Source: Magnetofaba australis IT-1 (GTDB lineage Bacteria > Pseudomonadota > Magnetococcia > Magnetococcales > Magnetococcaceae). From it: a stretch of DNA of 64,000 bases. Each line of letters begins with the position of its first letter. Within the stretch, counting starts at the first letter, position 1. The DNA is taken from positions 1,410,300 through 1,474,299 of the forward strand of contig NZ_LVJN01000020.1 of assembly GCF_002109495.1 (NCBI RefSeq), in the 5' to 3' direction. The notes under the pieces were generated by a model. The model saw nothing but the letters and a program-made list of their open reading frames with translations, was not told where the DNA came from and ran no database searches. This document shows positions 28,957 through 38,578 of this stretch, piece after piece. Position numbers and translations under genes: made by a program.

Positions 28957-30389
28957 ACTGGCGCATGGATCTGCGCCTGTTGGCGGCGCTGAGTCTGATG
29001 GTGGCGATGTTCGAAGGCGGCGTGCTGCTCTACGCCTGGTATGCGGGGGAGAATCTGCATACGCTGATCTGGGCCATCTTCATCGCCTTGATTGTCGGCG
29101 CGTGTGGTTGGATTCTGGCCTGGAAGGCCGACCCCCGGTTAGGTCCGCGCGACGGCTTTCTGGTCGCCACCGCCGGTTGGGGCACGGCGATCTTTCTCGG
29201 TGCGCTGCCCTATGTGATCTCCCACCACCTGGGCTGGGCCGATGCGCTGTTTGAATCCGCGTCCGGCTTCACCACCACCGGCTCCAGCGTGTTGGGGCAT
29301 CCGGAAGGGTTGCCGCGCAGTCTGCTGCTGTGGCGCAGTCTGACCCAGTGGATCGGCGGCATGGGCATGTTGCTGCTCACCATCGCCATTCTGCCGTTCC
29401 TGCGGGTGGGCGGCATGCAGTTGATGAAGGCGGAGACGCCGGGGCCGCGCAAAGAGCGCCTGACGCCCCGACTGATCACCACCGCGCGCATCCTGTGGGG
29501 CCTCTATGTGGGGCTCACCGCGTTGGCGGCGTTGGGCTATTGGCTGTTTGGCATGACCCCGTTCGAGGCCCTCAATCACGCCCTGACCACCATGGCCACC
29601 GGCGGCTTCTCCACCAGCGACTCCAGTTTTGTCGGTTTCTCACCGGCGGCGCAGTGGTGGGCCACGCTGTTCATGATGCTGGCGGGGACCAACTTTCTGC
29701 TCCACTACCGTCTTGTGTTCATGCGCGACTTGAAAGCCTTCGGAGACCGGGAGTGGCGCGTCTACATGGGCGTGGCGCTCTGCGCGGCAGTGATGATCAC
29801 TCTGTTGCGGATGTTCCAGGCGCAGGTTCCTGCGCTGGAAGCGGCGCGGGAAGCATTCTTTCAAGTGGCCTCCATTCTCACCACCACCGGTTACGCCAGC
29901 GCCGACTGGGAGCAGTGGGAGGCGCTGTCCGCCATGCTGCTGATTCTGCTCATGGGGGTGGGCGGCATGTCCGGCTCCACTGCGGGCGGACCCAAAGTGG
30001 TGCGCGTCTCGGTGGCGTTCGTGATGTTGGGCGCGGCCATGCGGCGTCTGCTGCAGCCGCGTCGGGTGCAGACCCTGATGTGGGGCGGACGCGACCTGCC
30101 CATGGACGTGGTGGAGGGGTGCGTGGCGATGTTGGCCATGACCATTCTGCTCACCCTCATGGGCGGCGTGGTCCTCCATCTGATGGGCGTGGATATGATG
30201 ACGGCGCTGTCGGCGGCGCTTACCTGTCTGACCAATGTGGGCCCCGGCTATGGCGGGGTGGGGGCCATGGATAACTTCTCCGCGTTGCCGCAGATCGGTA
30301 AGTTATTGTTGGCTGTGCTCATGGTGGTGGGGCGTTTGGAGATCTTTACCGTGTTGATTCTCCTGTGGCCCGGCTTCTGGCGGCGGTGA
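28953..30389 (+). CDS. trkH: Trk-type potassium transporter subunit TrkH
   Basis: A 478-residue inner-membrane protein of the TrkH/KtrB superfamily with four pore-loop repeats, including ASGFTTTGSSV (about 107), TMATGGFSTSDSS (about 212) and ASILTTTGYASADW (about 308). It starts with GTG 28953, overlapping the trkA stop by 4 bp. With TrkA it forms a potassium uptake system used in osmotic adjustment, which fits the sucrose solute genes in the same window. Confidence 0.95.
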   Translation: MNWRMDLRLLAALSLMVAMFEGGVLLYAWYAGENLHTLIWAIFIALIVGACGWILAWKADPRLGPRDGFLVATAGWGTAIFLGALPYVISHHLGWADALFESASGFTTTGSSVLGHPEGLPRSLLLWRSLTQWIGGMGMLLLTIAILPFLRVGGMQLMKAETPGPRKERLTPRLITTARILWGLYVGLTALAALGYWLFGMTPFEALNHALTTMATGGFSTSDSSFVGFSPAAQWWATLFMMLAGTNFLLHYRLVFMRDLKAFGDREWRVYMGVALCAAVMITLLRMFQAQVPALEAAREAFFQVASILTTTGYASADWEQWEALSAMLLILLMGVGGMSGSTAGGPKVVRVSVAFVMLGAAMRRLLQPRRVQTLMWGGRDLPMDVVEGCVAMLAMTILLTLMGGVVLHLMGVDMMTALSAALTCLTNVGPGYGGVGAMDNFSALPQIGKLLLAVLMVVGRLEIFTVLILLWPGFWRR

Positions 30390-30438
30390 GGCATTGACGT
30401 TTCTCCATGGCAGGCCCCAGCTATGACAATATTGATGG

Positions 30439-30710
30439 TTTAAGATATTGAGGGCTGCGCCCTCAAACTCCGCTGAAGATCAACAGCCACACCGTGGGGC
30501 ACCGCCCATTTTGTGAGATACGGCTTCGCCTGTGGCCGCTGGGGGCGCAGCCCCCAGACGATTCGGCAGGATTGCCGAATCGGACTCGCGAAGCGAGCCC
30601 GCAGGGTGAGGGCCATGGATGGCCCGAATCACCCCGCCGCCGACCAGTCGGCGGCCCATAGTCAGCGCTAGCTCTCCCTGCGTCACGCAAACATTGGCCG
30701 CTCTCAGCAG
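30439..30710. repeat. Dispersed hairpin-rich repeat, copy with inverted 71-bp module
   Basis: It starts GTTTAAGATATTGAGGGCT and ends near GCGTCACGCAAACATTGGCC. Internal arms include GAGGGC/GCCCTC and CTGGGGGC/GCCCCCAG. The 71-bp module at 30560-30630 reads in the opposite direction, relative to the host repeat, from the modules at 21968 and 47290. It fills the trkH to lipoamide dehydrogenase gap. Confidence 0.88.
30560..30630 (+). mobile_element. 71-bp palindromic module, copy 2
   Basis: It begins GATTCGG and ends CCGAATC, flanked by AC on both sides. The related repeat at 19443 has the same flanking sequence without it (CCAGACCCCGCC), so the empty and filled sites can be compared directly. 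Confidence 0.7.
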
Positions 30711-30828
30711 TTTTGGTTTTGCATGGCCAGAAATCTCGCGATTTTCCACCTTCCCATTCCGCGTCCTGATCGGGCATTGTCGCATCATAGTGACCGTTTT
30801 CGATATTGCCCAAGTATCAGGTGGCCTT

Positions 30829-32244
30829 ATGTCCTCTTCTTCGTTTGATCTCATCGTCATCGGCGGCGGCCCCGGCGGCTACGTGGCCGCCATTCGCGCC
30901 GCGCAACTGGGACTCTCCGTGGCCTGCGTGGAGAAACGCGGAGCCCTGGGCGGAACCTGCCTCAATGTGGGCTGCATCCCCTCCAAAGCGCTGCTGGCGT
31001 CGTCGCACCATTTCGAGTCCGCACAGAAGCATCTGGCCGACCATGGGGTGATCGCCGCCGAGGTGAAGCTGGATCTGGCGCGCATGATGGCGCGCAAAGG
31101 CGAAGTGGTGGAGCACCTCACCAAAGGGGTGGCGTTCCTGTTCAAAAAGAACAAGATCACTCAGTTTGATGGAACCGCGTGCATTACCGCGCCGGGGCAG
31201 GTGGCGGTCACCGATGCCGAGGGCGCGAAACAGACTTTGACCGCAGGGAAAATTCTGATCGCGACGGGCTCGGTGTCGGCGGATCTGCCCAATCTCACTG
31301 TGGACGAAAAGCGCATTGTCACCTCCACCGGCGCGCTGGCGCTGGAGAGTGTCCCGCAGCGGTTGGCGGTAATCGGCGCCGGGGTGATCGGGTTGGAGCT
31401 GGGTTCGGTGTGGCGGCGGTTGGGCGCGGAAGTGACCCTGATTGAGTACCTGGACGCCGCGCTGCCGGGCATGGATGGGGAGCTGCGCCGCACCGCCAAG
31501 CGGGTATTCGGCTCCAAACAGGGGCTGAAGTTCCGCTTCTCCACCCGAGTGGCCTCGGCGCAGGCCCATGAGAACGGCGTGACCCTGACTCTGGAGCCCG
31601 CAGCGGGGGGCGAAGCGGAAACGCTGGAGGCGGACGTAGCGCTGGTGGCGGTGGGACGGCGTCCGTACACCGCAGGGCTGGGGTTGGAGGCGTTGGGGGT
31701 GAATCTGGACGCCAAGGGCTTCATCTGTGTGAATACGCTGTTTGAGACCAGCGTTGCGGGGATCTATGCGGTGGGCGATGTGATCGGCGGGCCGATGTTG
31801 GCGCACAAGGCCGAAGAGGAGGGCGTCGCTGTGGCCGCCATCATCGCCGGGGAGGCGGTGGGGGAAGTGGACCACGGCATGATTCCCGGTGTGGTCTATA
31901 CCCATCCTGAAGTGGCGACCATCGGTCAGAGTGAAGAGGCGCTGAAAGAGGCTGGGGTGGAATACCTTGTTGGCAAATTCGCCTTTATGGCCAATGCGCG
32001 AGCGCGCTCTGTGGGCGAGACGGAAGGGTTTGTGAAGCTGCTGGTGTGTGCGCAGACGGATAAGATCCTGGGCGCGCATATGGTGGGGTCGCAGGCGGGG
32101 GAGATGATTGCGGAGGCGGCGGCGGCGATGCGCGGCGGGTTGACGGCCACTGAGCTGGGCCAGACCTGTTATGCCCATCCGAGTTTGGGGGAGGCGGTGA
32201 AGGAGGCGGCGTTGGCGGCGCACGGACGGGCGATCCATATGTAG
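30829..32244 (+). CDS. lpd: Dihydrolipoamide dehydrogenase
   Basis: A 471-residue FAD-dependent disulfide reductase, the E3 component of 2-oxoacid dehydrogenase or glycine cleavage complexes. It has the N-terminal FAD motif GGGPGGYVAA (about 12-21), the redox-active disulfide CLNVGCIPSK (about 44-53), the NAD-binding GAGVIGLELGSVW and the C-terminal interface motif YAHPSLGEAVKEAA with the catalytic His. ATG 30829 has AGGTGG upstream and is preferred over 30619, which would start inside the repeat. No E1 or E2 gene is adjacent. Confidence 0.93.
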   Translation: MSSSSFDLIVIGGGPGGYVAAIRAAQLGLSVACVEKRGALGGTCLNVGCIPSKALLASSHHFESAQKHLADHGVIAAEVKLDLARMMARKGEVVEHLTKGVAFLFKKNKITQFDGTACITAPGQVAVTDAEGAKQTLTAGKILIATGSVSADLPNLTVDEKRIVTSTGALALESVPQRLAVIGAGVIGLELGSVWRRLGAEVTLIEYLDAALPGMDGELRRTAKRVFGSKQGLKFRFSTRVASAQAHENGVTLTLEPAAGGEAETLEADVALVAVGRRPYTAGLGLEALGVNLDAKGFICVNTLFETSVAGIYAVGDVIGGPMLAHKAEEEGVAVAAIIAGEAVGEVDHGMIPGVVYTHPEVATIGQSEEALKEAGVEYLVGKFAFMANARARSVGETEGFVKLLVCAQTDKILGAHMVGSQAGEMIAEAAAAMRGGLTATELGQTCYAHPSLGEAVKEAALAAHGRAIHM

Positions 32245-32260
32245 CGCCAGCACAGAGCAA

Positions 32261-32372
32261 AAGTGTGTGCGTGACAAAGGTGGTGCTGGCGTTGTGTCAG
32301 GTAGCCGCCGACTGGTCGGCGGCGGGGTCTGGGGTCCGCGACCCCAGCGGGGTGTGGGGCGGCGCCCCACGG
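32261..32372. repeat. Dispersed hairpin-rich repeat, short copy
   Basis: A reverse-oriented copy. It starts with the GTGTGTGCGTGAC edge and has arms CCGCCGAC/GTCGGCGG, GGGGTC/GACCCC and GTGGGGCG/CGCCCCAC. The usual GATATC-side edge is missing, so it looks truncated. No gene is seen between it and the frameshifted gene at 32577. Confidence 0.75.
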
Positions 32373-32576
32373 TGTGGCAGTGGTATTTGCTGTTTCCCGC
32401 GCAAAGAAGCCTGAGCCAGTCAGAAGCCCCAAGAGGAGCGCGAAAGGCGGCGCCAGTAAAGAGGCAAAACGGGAAACGGCGGTGAGCGATATGTCGGCGA
32501 AGCCGACAGGAGCGAATGCCCTAGGGGCCGCCAACCTGAAAAATAGTCAGATCCGCAGCACAATCCGCCAATCTCC

Positions 32577-34166
32577 TCAAATCACCAATGCTGATTCAGC
32601 TCCCTCAGACTTAGGCAGGTAAGGGCCATAGAGATCGAGCAGAAAGCCAAAACCGCTGGGCAGCTCAAATTGGTTGATCGTCCCCATGGCTATGAGCGCG
32701 TAGCCAAAGGCCATGATCAGGTAGAACCATCCCAAAACATTGCGTAGCCGATCCACCAGATTGAGTCCCTTGGCCCAAGTGATGGTGGCGAGGTTGTCTT
32801 TGTTATGGGTGTTATCGTGCCGCCAGGTGCGATAGGCGGTATCGCAGGGGAAGGGGAGTATGACGGTCAATGCCGCATTGGCCAGCAGCAGCCATTGCCA
32901 CGGCGCGAAGTTGCCCCACTCGAATACCCAGGCATAGAAGAGCATGGATGATTGGGGAATCTCCTTAAGCACATGGTTTAGCATCTCTGGTGAGAGATTG
33001 GCGACCAGCAGGCTGGCAATCGCCAAGGCGGCAAGGAGGCGTTTGCGCCACTCGTTCCAGCTGTTGCGGAGTCTATCCAGATAGCCGCTGGCTTCGTGGA
33101 TGTCGTTTAAAGAGTTCCAGGTTGGGGTCTTAGATATATAAACCAGTGGGAAATAGAGCCAGAATGTAGATTTTAGGCTCAAGCGGTACATGTACGCAGG
33201 GAGTAATATTACTACTCCAATTGGAATAAGTAGTTTTTTTATGGATTGGCGAGCACTATTAAATTCCACTAGGAATTTTTTGGTAGTCAATATATCCTGT
33301 TTTTCGATAAGTTGTGGCGGATGAAATGTGTCAATTTCAAACGTATTTCTGTGCCAATTGTCTGGCAGGGCCTTGATTCCATGCAGTAGGAATTTTATTG
33401 TTGAAAATAAGCGTATATAGATAGATCTAATATAAATTCCAAACGCTTGAGATATTGTTAAGAAAAACAAATCGATTGCTCCAGTTACCAATAAACCAGC
33501 TCTAATCTTTTCGTTGGATATTGTTTTTATAGACCGTACCTTTGATTTTTAGAAAATAAATTATCAACACAATTATTGATATTCCAAATGCTTCTAATGT
33601 AAAATCATTTGTGGTAAGAATTAGTGTTGCTACTATAGATGCAGAAAATGATGCGTACTCAAGTGGATTTGATATTTCATTGTCAGGCCTAAAAAAATGT
33701 TGGAGGAAAGTGTAGCTGATGATAAAGAAATAATATATATGATATATCCGTATAGCAGTGCATACCATTTGACAGCCTGTACTGTGATATCAGATAATAA
33801 CCATTCGTAGAATATACAAGATGTGAAGCCAGATACAATAAATGAGAAAAATACTGAAATAGAATATATGATTGGCTTAGGTTTAAATGGTATAGTTTGG
33901 GTGTCTTGCCAATAATCAACAAACCATTTAGCCCCCAACTTAACCGATTCCTCAGAGCGCAACAAAAGCAAAGGCGCCACACAGATACTCACGATCAAGT
34001 GGATATGGGTATCCCAGTACCAGGCGATGCCCCAATAGGCGCAGACGGCCAGCAGAGTCTCCAGCATGGCCAGCCATGTGGGTTCGCCCGCTGCATAAGT
34101 GTCAGGGGCGGAGTGCAGGGCGATGCCGAAGACTCTTTTTACGTCTGTCATGGTGACATAAGCCAT
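32577..34166 (-). pseudogene. Frameshifted multi-pass membrane protein gene
   Basis: Three open frames on the minus strand look like one gene split twice. The 5' part (from MAYVTMTDVKR, 34166 or 34151) reads to about 33697. A run of seven A at 33691-33697 (T7 in the sense strand) then shifts the frame; the hydrophobic middle (RPDNEISNPLEYASFS…) continues in another frame to about 33550. A second shift near a run of five A at 33545-33550 returns to the first frame for the last 300 residues (VTGAIDLFFLTISQ…). The two shifts cancel. The pieces together give a multi-helix protein with GIKALPDNWHRN…HPPQLIEKQ, a motif seen in uncharacterised membrane proteins. The stretch 33130-33900 is clearly more AT-rich than its surroundings. 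Real decay, sequencing error or three separate genes remain possible. Confidence 0.6.
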
Positions 34167-34490
34167 TTGAAAGATGATGGATAGACCACGCAATCCTTTA
34201 TGCCATGAGCAAAGTGTGTATTGGAATGCTCTAAAGAGATGCCTGTGGCGTTTCGTGACAAAAATCCCGGGGAAAGCTGGGGCGGCGGGGTTGTTACAAA
34301 ACGCCGAGGCGCATATAATTGAACGCTGAAATAGGTGGCAAAGGCGCGCTGGAGTGTTCATTCGCTTCACTTATGAGCACGCCTTGGCGATATGCTTTAA
34401 ATGACATTTAAGTGCTTTGATTTCCCTTGGCTTTTTGAACGCGGTGCAAGGTTTTCGCAAGGCGCGTTCAATGGCGGTAGCGCAGTGTAA
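34167..34490. other. Intergenic region between divergent genes
   Basis: About 320 bp hold no supported gene. An upstream in-frame extension of the membrane protein gene reaches 34370 but gives a polar, low-quality N-terminus. The promoters of both divergent genes should be here. Confidence 0.4.
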
Positions 34491-36176
34491 GTGATCGGAA
34501 TTGAAATGATGAGCGTTCGTCTGAGCACCATTCTGTTGGCGGTTCTGTTGGTGCTGTCGGTGGCGATGGTGCTGTTCCAGGAGTGGCAGGGGCGCAACGC
34601 CGCTGTGGTCGAATCGCGCCAGCAATTGGCGCTGCTGTCCGATGCGCGCATCCTCTCGCATACCGTGCATCTGTTGCAAAAAGAGCGTGGCCTGACCGCT
34701 GGTCAACTGGCCGGGGATAATGTCGGCATCGCCGCCATGCTGAAAAAACAGCGTGAGGGTATCGATCAACACTTCGCCCGCATGCAGCAGGCGGAGATCT
34801 CCATTGCGCGCAGCAATCAGCTTGCCGCGTTGCGCAAAGAGCTGCCCATCTTCCGCGCCAAAGTGGATGCACGAGAGGTTGATTGGCCTCAAGTGCGCGC
34901 ATTCTATACCCGCTGGATCACCTCGCTGTTGGATGAAACCGCGCTGCTGCGCATCGATTCCCTCTCTCATGAAGTGAGCAATACCGTGCGCGCCGTGCAT
35001 GACTTGGCGGTGAGCCGGGAGAAGCTCGGCTTGATCCGCGCTGGCGTCAATCGCATCTACTCGCGACAAGCCGTCGATTCCGCTGACCTCATCGCGGTTG
35101 CCAGCAATTTTGGCGCATTAAATGAGCATCTGCATGCGTTCCGCCGGGATATCAATCCGCAGAATGCGCATCTGTTTGCCGAAAGGGTGGAAAACGAGAC
35201 GTATAAACAGGTGATCGCGCAGATCGAGCATCTGCTGAAACCCGGCGGCGGTCGGGTGGAGCAAACCTCCACCGTATTGTGGTGGGGCCAGGCCTCCCTG
35301 GCCATCGATGCCATGAAAGGGCTTGAGACCGAACTGCTGGACCAGCTCCAGGCCGAGTTGGAGCAGGATATCGCCAAACAGTGGCGGCTGTTGCGCATGT
35401 TCATCATGTTGGCGGTGGGGCTGCTGGTGGCGGCCATCGGTCTGACTGTGCACACCGTAGTGCGCGTGCTGCGCGCTCTGTCAGTCCTGATTCAGAGCCT
35501 CAATCGCATCATGCAGACAGAAAACTTCGGCGTGCGCCTGCCGCTGACCAAATCCGACGAGTTTGATCGCATCAACCTCTCCATCAATGCGCTGCTCTCT
35601 TATACCGAGAAGATCCTGCAGCAGAAGGAGACCCTGGCCAATACCGATCTGCTGACCGGACTGCCCAACCGGAGCGCCGTGGGCGAGATGGCGACAAAGG
35701 AGATCATGCGCGACGATCGCTATGGCGAAGGGTGTGCAGTGATCTTCTGCGATATCGACCACTTCAAGCAGGTCAATGACCGCTATGGCCATGATGTGGG
35801 CGACGATGTGCTCAAACGGTTTGGCGCGCTGTTGCTGGAGAGCGTGCGCGGCACCGATACGCCGGGTCGTTGGGGCGGAGAGGAGTTCCTCATCATCGTG
35901 CCCAGTAAGAGCGTAGAGGAGATGCGACGGTTTGCGGAAAAACTGCGCCAGCGCGTGGCGGAGATGCAGGCGCCGCCCATTAAGCAGGTCACGGCCAGTT
36001 TCGGCGTGGCGCTACGGCAGGGCAAAGAGCCGTTTGACTCGCTTTGTCAACGCGCTGATGAGGCGCTGTATGAAGCCAAAACCAGCGGGCGCAATCGCGT
36101 CTGCGTGGCCAAAACCGATCCGGCTGATCTGAAAATGCCCGCGGAAGCCAATGACGATTCCTCACAAGTGGCTTGA
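34491..36176 (+). CDS. Membrane diguanylate cyclase with NIT sensor and HAMP domains
   Basis: A 561-residue protein. A first helix (about 8-26) precedes a periplasmic domain with HTVHLLQKERGLTAGQLAGD (about 60-79), the signature of the NIT domain (nitrate/nitrite-sensing type). A second helix (about 300-325) leads to a HAMP segment and then a GGDEF domain with GRWGGEEFLIIVPSKS near 462, the active form. Cyclic di-GMP synthesis controlled by an external signal is expected; nitrate or nitrite is a family-based suggestion only. ATG 34491 is used; ATG 34506 or 34509 is equally possible. Confidence 0.88.
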   Translation: MIGIEMMSVRLSTILLAVLLVLSVAMVLFQEWQGRNAAVVESRQQLALLSDARILSHTVHLLQKERGLTAGQLAGDNVGIAAMLKKQREGIDQHFARMQQAEISIARSNQLAALRKELPIFRAKVDAREVDWPQVRAFYTRWITSLLDETALLRIDSLSHEVSNTVRAVHDLAVSREKLGLIRAGVNRIYSRQAVDSADLIAVASNFGALNEHLHAFRRDINPQNAHLFAERVENETYKQVIAQIEHLLKPGGGRVEQTSTVLWWGQASLAIDAMKGLETELLDQLQAELEQDIAKQWRLLRMFIMLAVGLLVAAIGLTVHTVVRVLRALSVLIQSLNRIMQTENFGVRLPLTKSDEFDRINLSINALLSYTEKILQQKETLANTDLLTGLPNRSAVGEMATKEIMRDDRYGEGCAVIFCDIDHFKQVNDRYGHDVGDDVLKRFGALLLESVRGTDTPGRWGGEEFLIIVPSKSVEEMRRFAEKLRQRVAEMQAPPIKQVTASFGVALRQGKEPFDSLCQRADEALYEAKTSGRNRVCVAKTDPADLKMPAEANDDSSQVA

Positions 36177-36291
36177 ATGCGCTGATTAATTGAGAAAATC
36201 CAGTGAGGTTGGCGCGGGTCTGACGCAAAATAATGGATCGATTGCCGACTGCGGCGCTGCGGCGCCGCTCTTTCCTTGAGGAGCAAGTGAG

Positions 36292-36795
36292 ATGAGCACC
36301 GAAGACAATTTGAAAGCGGCGTTTGCTGGAGAGTCCCAAGCCAACCGCAAATATCTGGCCTTCGCCAAAAAAGCCGAAACCGACGGTTTCCCCCAAGTGG
36401 CCAAACTGTTCCGCGCGGTGGCGGAAGCCGAAACCCTGCACGCCCATGCGCACTTGCGCGTGTTGGATGGAATCAAAGACACCGTGACCAATCTGGAAGA
36501 GGCCATGGGCGGTGAGTCCTATGAATTCACCGACATGTACCCGGGCTTTGTGAAAGAGGCCGAAGCCGAAGGCAACAGCCGCGCGGTGAAGTCCATGAGC
36601 CAAGCCATGGAAGTGGAGAAGGTCCACTATGACCTGTTCTCGCAAGCTCTGGCTGCGGTGAAGTCTGGTAAAGATCTGGATGCGGCCCTGGATATCTACA
36701 TCTGCCCGGTGTGCGGTCACACCGAAATCGGCAAGGCGCCGGATAATTGTCCGGTGTGTGGGGTGAAAGGGGAGAAGTATCTCTCCATCGCCTGA
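36292..36795 (+). CDS. Rubrerythrin
   Basis: A 167-residue protein with an N-terminal four-helix di-iron domain (ANRKYLAFAKKAE, EAETLHAHAHL, EKVHYDLF) and a C-terminal rubredoxin-like site with CPVCG twice (about 143 and 157). Rubrerythrins reduce hydrogen peroxide in microaerobic and anaerobic bacteria. TTGAGGAGCAAG precedes the ATG. It is followed by a hairpin shared with the convergent channel gene. Confidence 0.95.
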   Translation: MSTEDNLKAAFAGESQANRKYLAFAKKAETDGFPQVAKLFRAVAEAETLHAHAHLRVLDGIKDTVTNLEEAMGGESYEFTDMYPGFVKEAEAEGNSRAVKSMSQAMEVEKVHYDLFSQALAAVKSGKDLDAALDIYICPVCGHTEIGKAPDNCPVCGVKGEKYLSIA

Positions 36796-36806
36796 TTGTT
36801 TCGTGT

Positions 36807-36836
36807 ACAAAGCGGGTGCCACTGCGCCCGCTTTGT
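36807..36836. terminator. Hairpin between convergent genes
   Basis: Perfect 10-bp arms ACAAAGCGGG and CCCGCTTTGT enclose a 10-base loop between the rubrerythrin and channel stops. There is no long T run, so termination strength is uncertain. Confidence 0.65.
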
Positions 36837-36840
36837 CATG

Positions 36841-38568
36841 CTATACCCGCTCTTGACGCATGGCGCGTTTGGCCCGCCACGCGTGGTATTTTTGAAACAC
36901 CCACCCATCCGGGCTATCGTCTCCTGTGAGGATGTAGCCCAGCGCATTGATATTGGCAAAGCTCCACCCCATGCGGTGGCGTACTCCACGCTCCCCACAA
37001 AACAGCACTTGGTCCCCTGGGTTTAAATGCAGTTCGGTCTCTGGCGTCAGCAGAGTCTGACCGCTGGCGCGTTTGAGCAGCAGCGGCATGCATGGCATAA
37101 ACTCATCCCGATTGGCCGGTGAACGCATTAGATCCACAATCGCGACCGGATTGCCGCGCTTGATGGAGTCCACGATGGCGGGCGCGCGCTCTTCATCCAC
37201 GGAAACGGACCAGGAGCTGGGGTGCACGTTGGTGCGCATCATTCCAAGGATGCGACTGGAGACTCCATTGGCCCAATCGTTATCGCGTTTTTGGGCCAAA
37301 ATCAGGAATTCGCGCAACAGCGGAAGGGTCAGCAGAAGCCGCACCTCGCGCGCTAAAATCCGGCTCGACTGCATCACCAGATTGGCCGTGACAGCAGAAA
37401 ACAGCGGTGTGTTCATGCTGCGATTCTGACGAATGACCACGAACAGCTGCGGATTCATCTCCACCGCCGTCATGACGATGGAGAGATTGTTGGCGTCGTC
37501 CTGAGTGCCGGCTACCAGCCCCACTGCGTTCTCAATTCCAGCTGCGCGCAGTGTGGCGTGGTCAGCGCCGATGCCCTGAATGGTGCCGGGGGGGCTGCTG
37601 GTCTTATCTGGGTCAAACTCCACTGTCACCACAGGAATGCCGCGGCGGGTCAAACTGGCGTGCATCGCTTTGCCGAAGGGACCAAATCCACACACCACCC
37701 AGGTTCCCTTGGGAGGGTAGACCGGATCTTCCATGGGGGCTCCTGGCACGCCGCTCAACCAGTCGTTAAGCAGGTGCAGGCCCGGCTTATCCAGCGCCAG
37801 GGCCAGCCGGTTGGAGAAGGTGGTGAAGGGGTCAATGATGTGATCGGTGCCGAAGGAGGCCATGTTCTCCTCGTACTCCGGGGCCTCGCCGCGACAGATC
37901 ACCGGCATATCGGGATTGAGCAGTTTGCTGGTAATGGCGACCTTCAGATTGACTGCATCGATATCCGTCATGGCCACCAGCCCCTGACACCAGTGGTGCT
38001 GGATTCCCGCATCAATCAAGGTTTTGGGTACGCGAACGTCTGCGCAGACGCCGGGCACTTCCAATGAATGATTGGTTAGCGCCAAATCGTGCATCTGATG
38101 CTGGTTGGAGTCGACCACAACAGCGCGGATTTCACGGGCGCACAGCGCCCGCACCAACTCTTTGCCGGTATCGCCATAGCCACAGATGATATAGAACGGC
38201 TCACGTATGGCGCGCACGGAACGGGCAAAATTGTCGCGAATAAAGGCGCCGCGAAAGCCAGAGTCCTGTACCAGGTTAATGATGGCGCCGATGGCGTAGA
38301 ACCACGCGATCACTGTCAGATAGATACAGAAGATTCCCCAGACTCTTTGCGCCTCACTGAATGCATAGGGAATCTCGCCAAAGCCGATGGTGGTGGCCAT
38401 GAACGAGACGTAGTAGAAGGCGTGAAAAAATGACATGCGCCAGGGGTTGCCCTGGTCGTCGACGCCGGGGATCAGCGTCATGCCCAAGATGGCGATGGAG
38501 TAAGCGGCCAGCAACGCCAATAGCGGCGTGCGCATACGCTTGAAGACGTGGTAGGTCATCCCTGTCAT
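36841..38568 (-). CDS. RCK-domain potassium-channel-like protein
   Basis: A 575-residue protein. Two membrane helices (about 11-32 and 75-98) flank a pore loop with TTIGFGE instead of the canonical TVGYGD. Two cytoplasmic RCK units follow, with ICGYGDTGKELVRAL near 128-142 and VVCGFGPFGKAMHASL near 285-300. The ATG at 38568 has GAGGAGG five bases upstream. It follows the small membrane protein gene by 10 bp, so both are co-expressed. Ion selectivity is not certain with this filter. A similar pair occurs at the right end of the window. Confidence 0.88.
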   Translation of the reverse strand: MTGMTYHVFKRMRTPLLALLAAYSIAILGMTLIPGVDDQGNPWRMSFFHAFYYVSFMATTIGFGEIPYAFSEAQRVWGIFCIYLTVIAWFYAIGAIINLVQDSGFRGAFIRDNFARSVRAIREPFYIICGYGDTGKELVRALCAREIRAVVVDSNQHQMHDLALTNHSLEVPGVCADVRVPKTLIDAGIQHHWCQGLVAMTDIDAVNLKVAITSKLLNPDMPVICRGEAPEYEENMASFGTDHIIDPFTTFSNRLALALDKPGLHLLNDWLSGVPGAPMEDPVYPPKGTWVVCGFGPFGKAMHASLTRRGIPVVTVEFDPDKTSSPPGTIQGIGADHATLRAAGIENAVGLVAGTQDDANNLSIVMTAVEMNPQLFVVIRQNRSMNTPLFSAVTANLVMQSSRILAREVRLLLTLPLLREFLILAQKRDNDWANGVSSRILGMMRTNVHPSSWSVSVDEERAPAIVDSIKRGNPVAIVDLMRSPANRDEFMPCMPLLLKRASGQTLLTPETELHLNPGDQVLFCGERGVRHRMGWSFANINALGYILTGDDSPDGWVFQKYHAWRAKRAMRQERV

Positions 38569-38578
38569 GACGACCTCC

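Noticed and set aside
33502-33768. 88-residue minus-strand frame as an independent gene
   Set aside because: It begins inside another coding frame without a ribosome site, and its hydrophobic sequence continues the membrane protein on either side. It is better read as the shifted middle of one gene.
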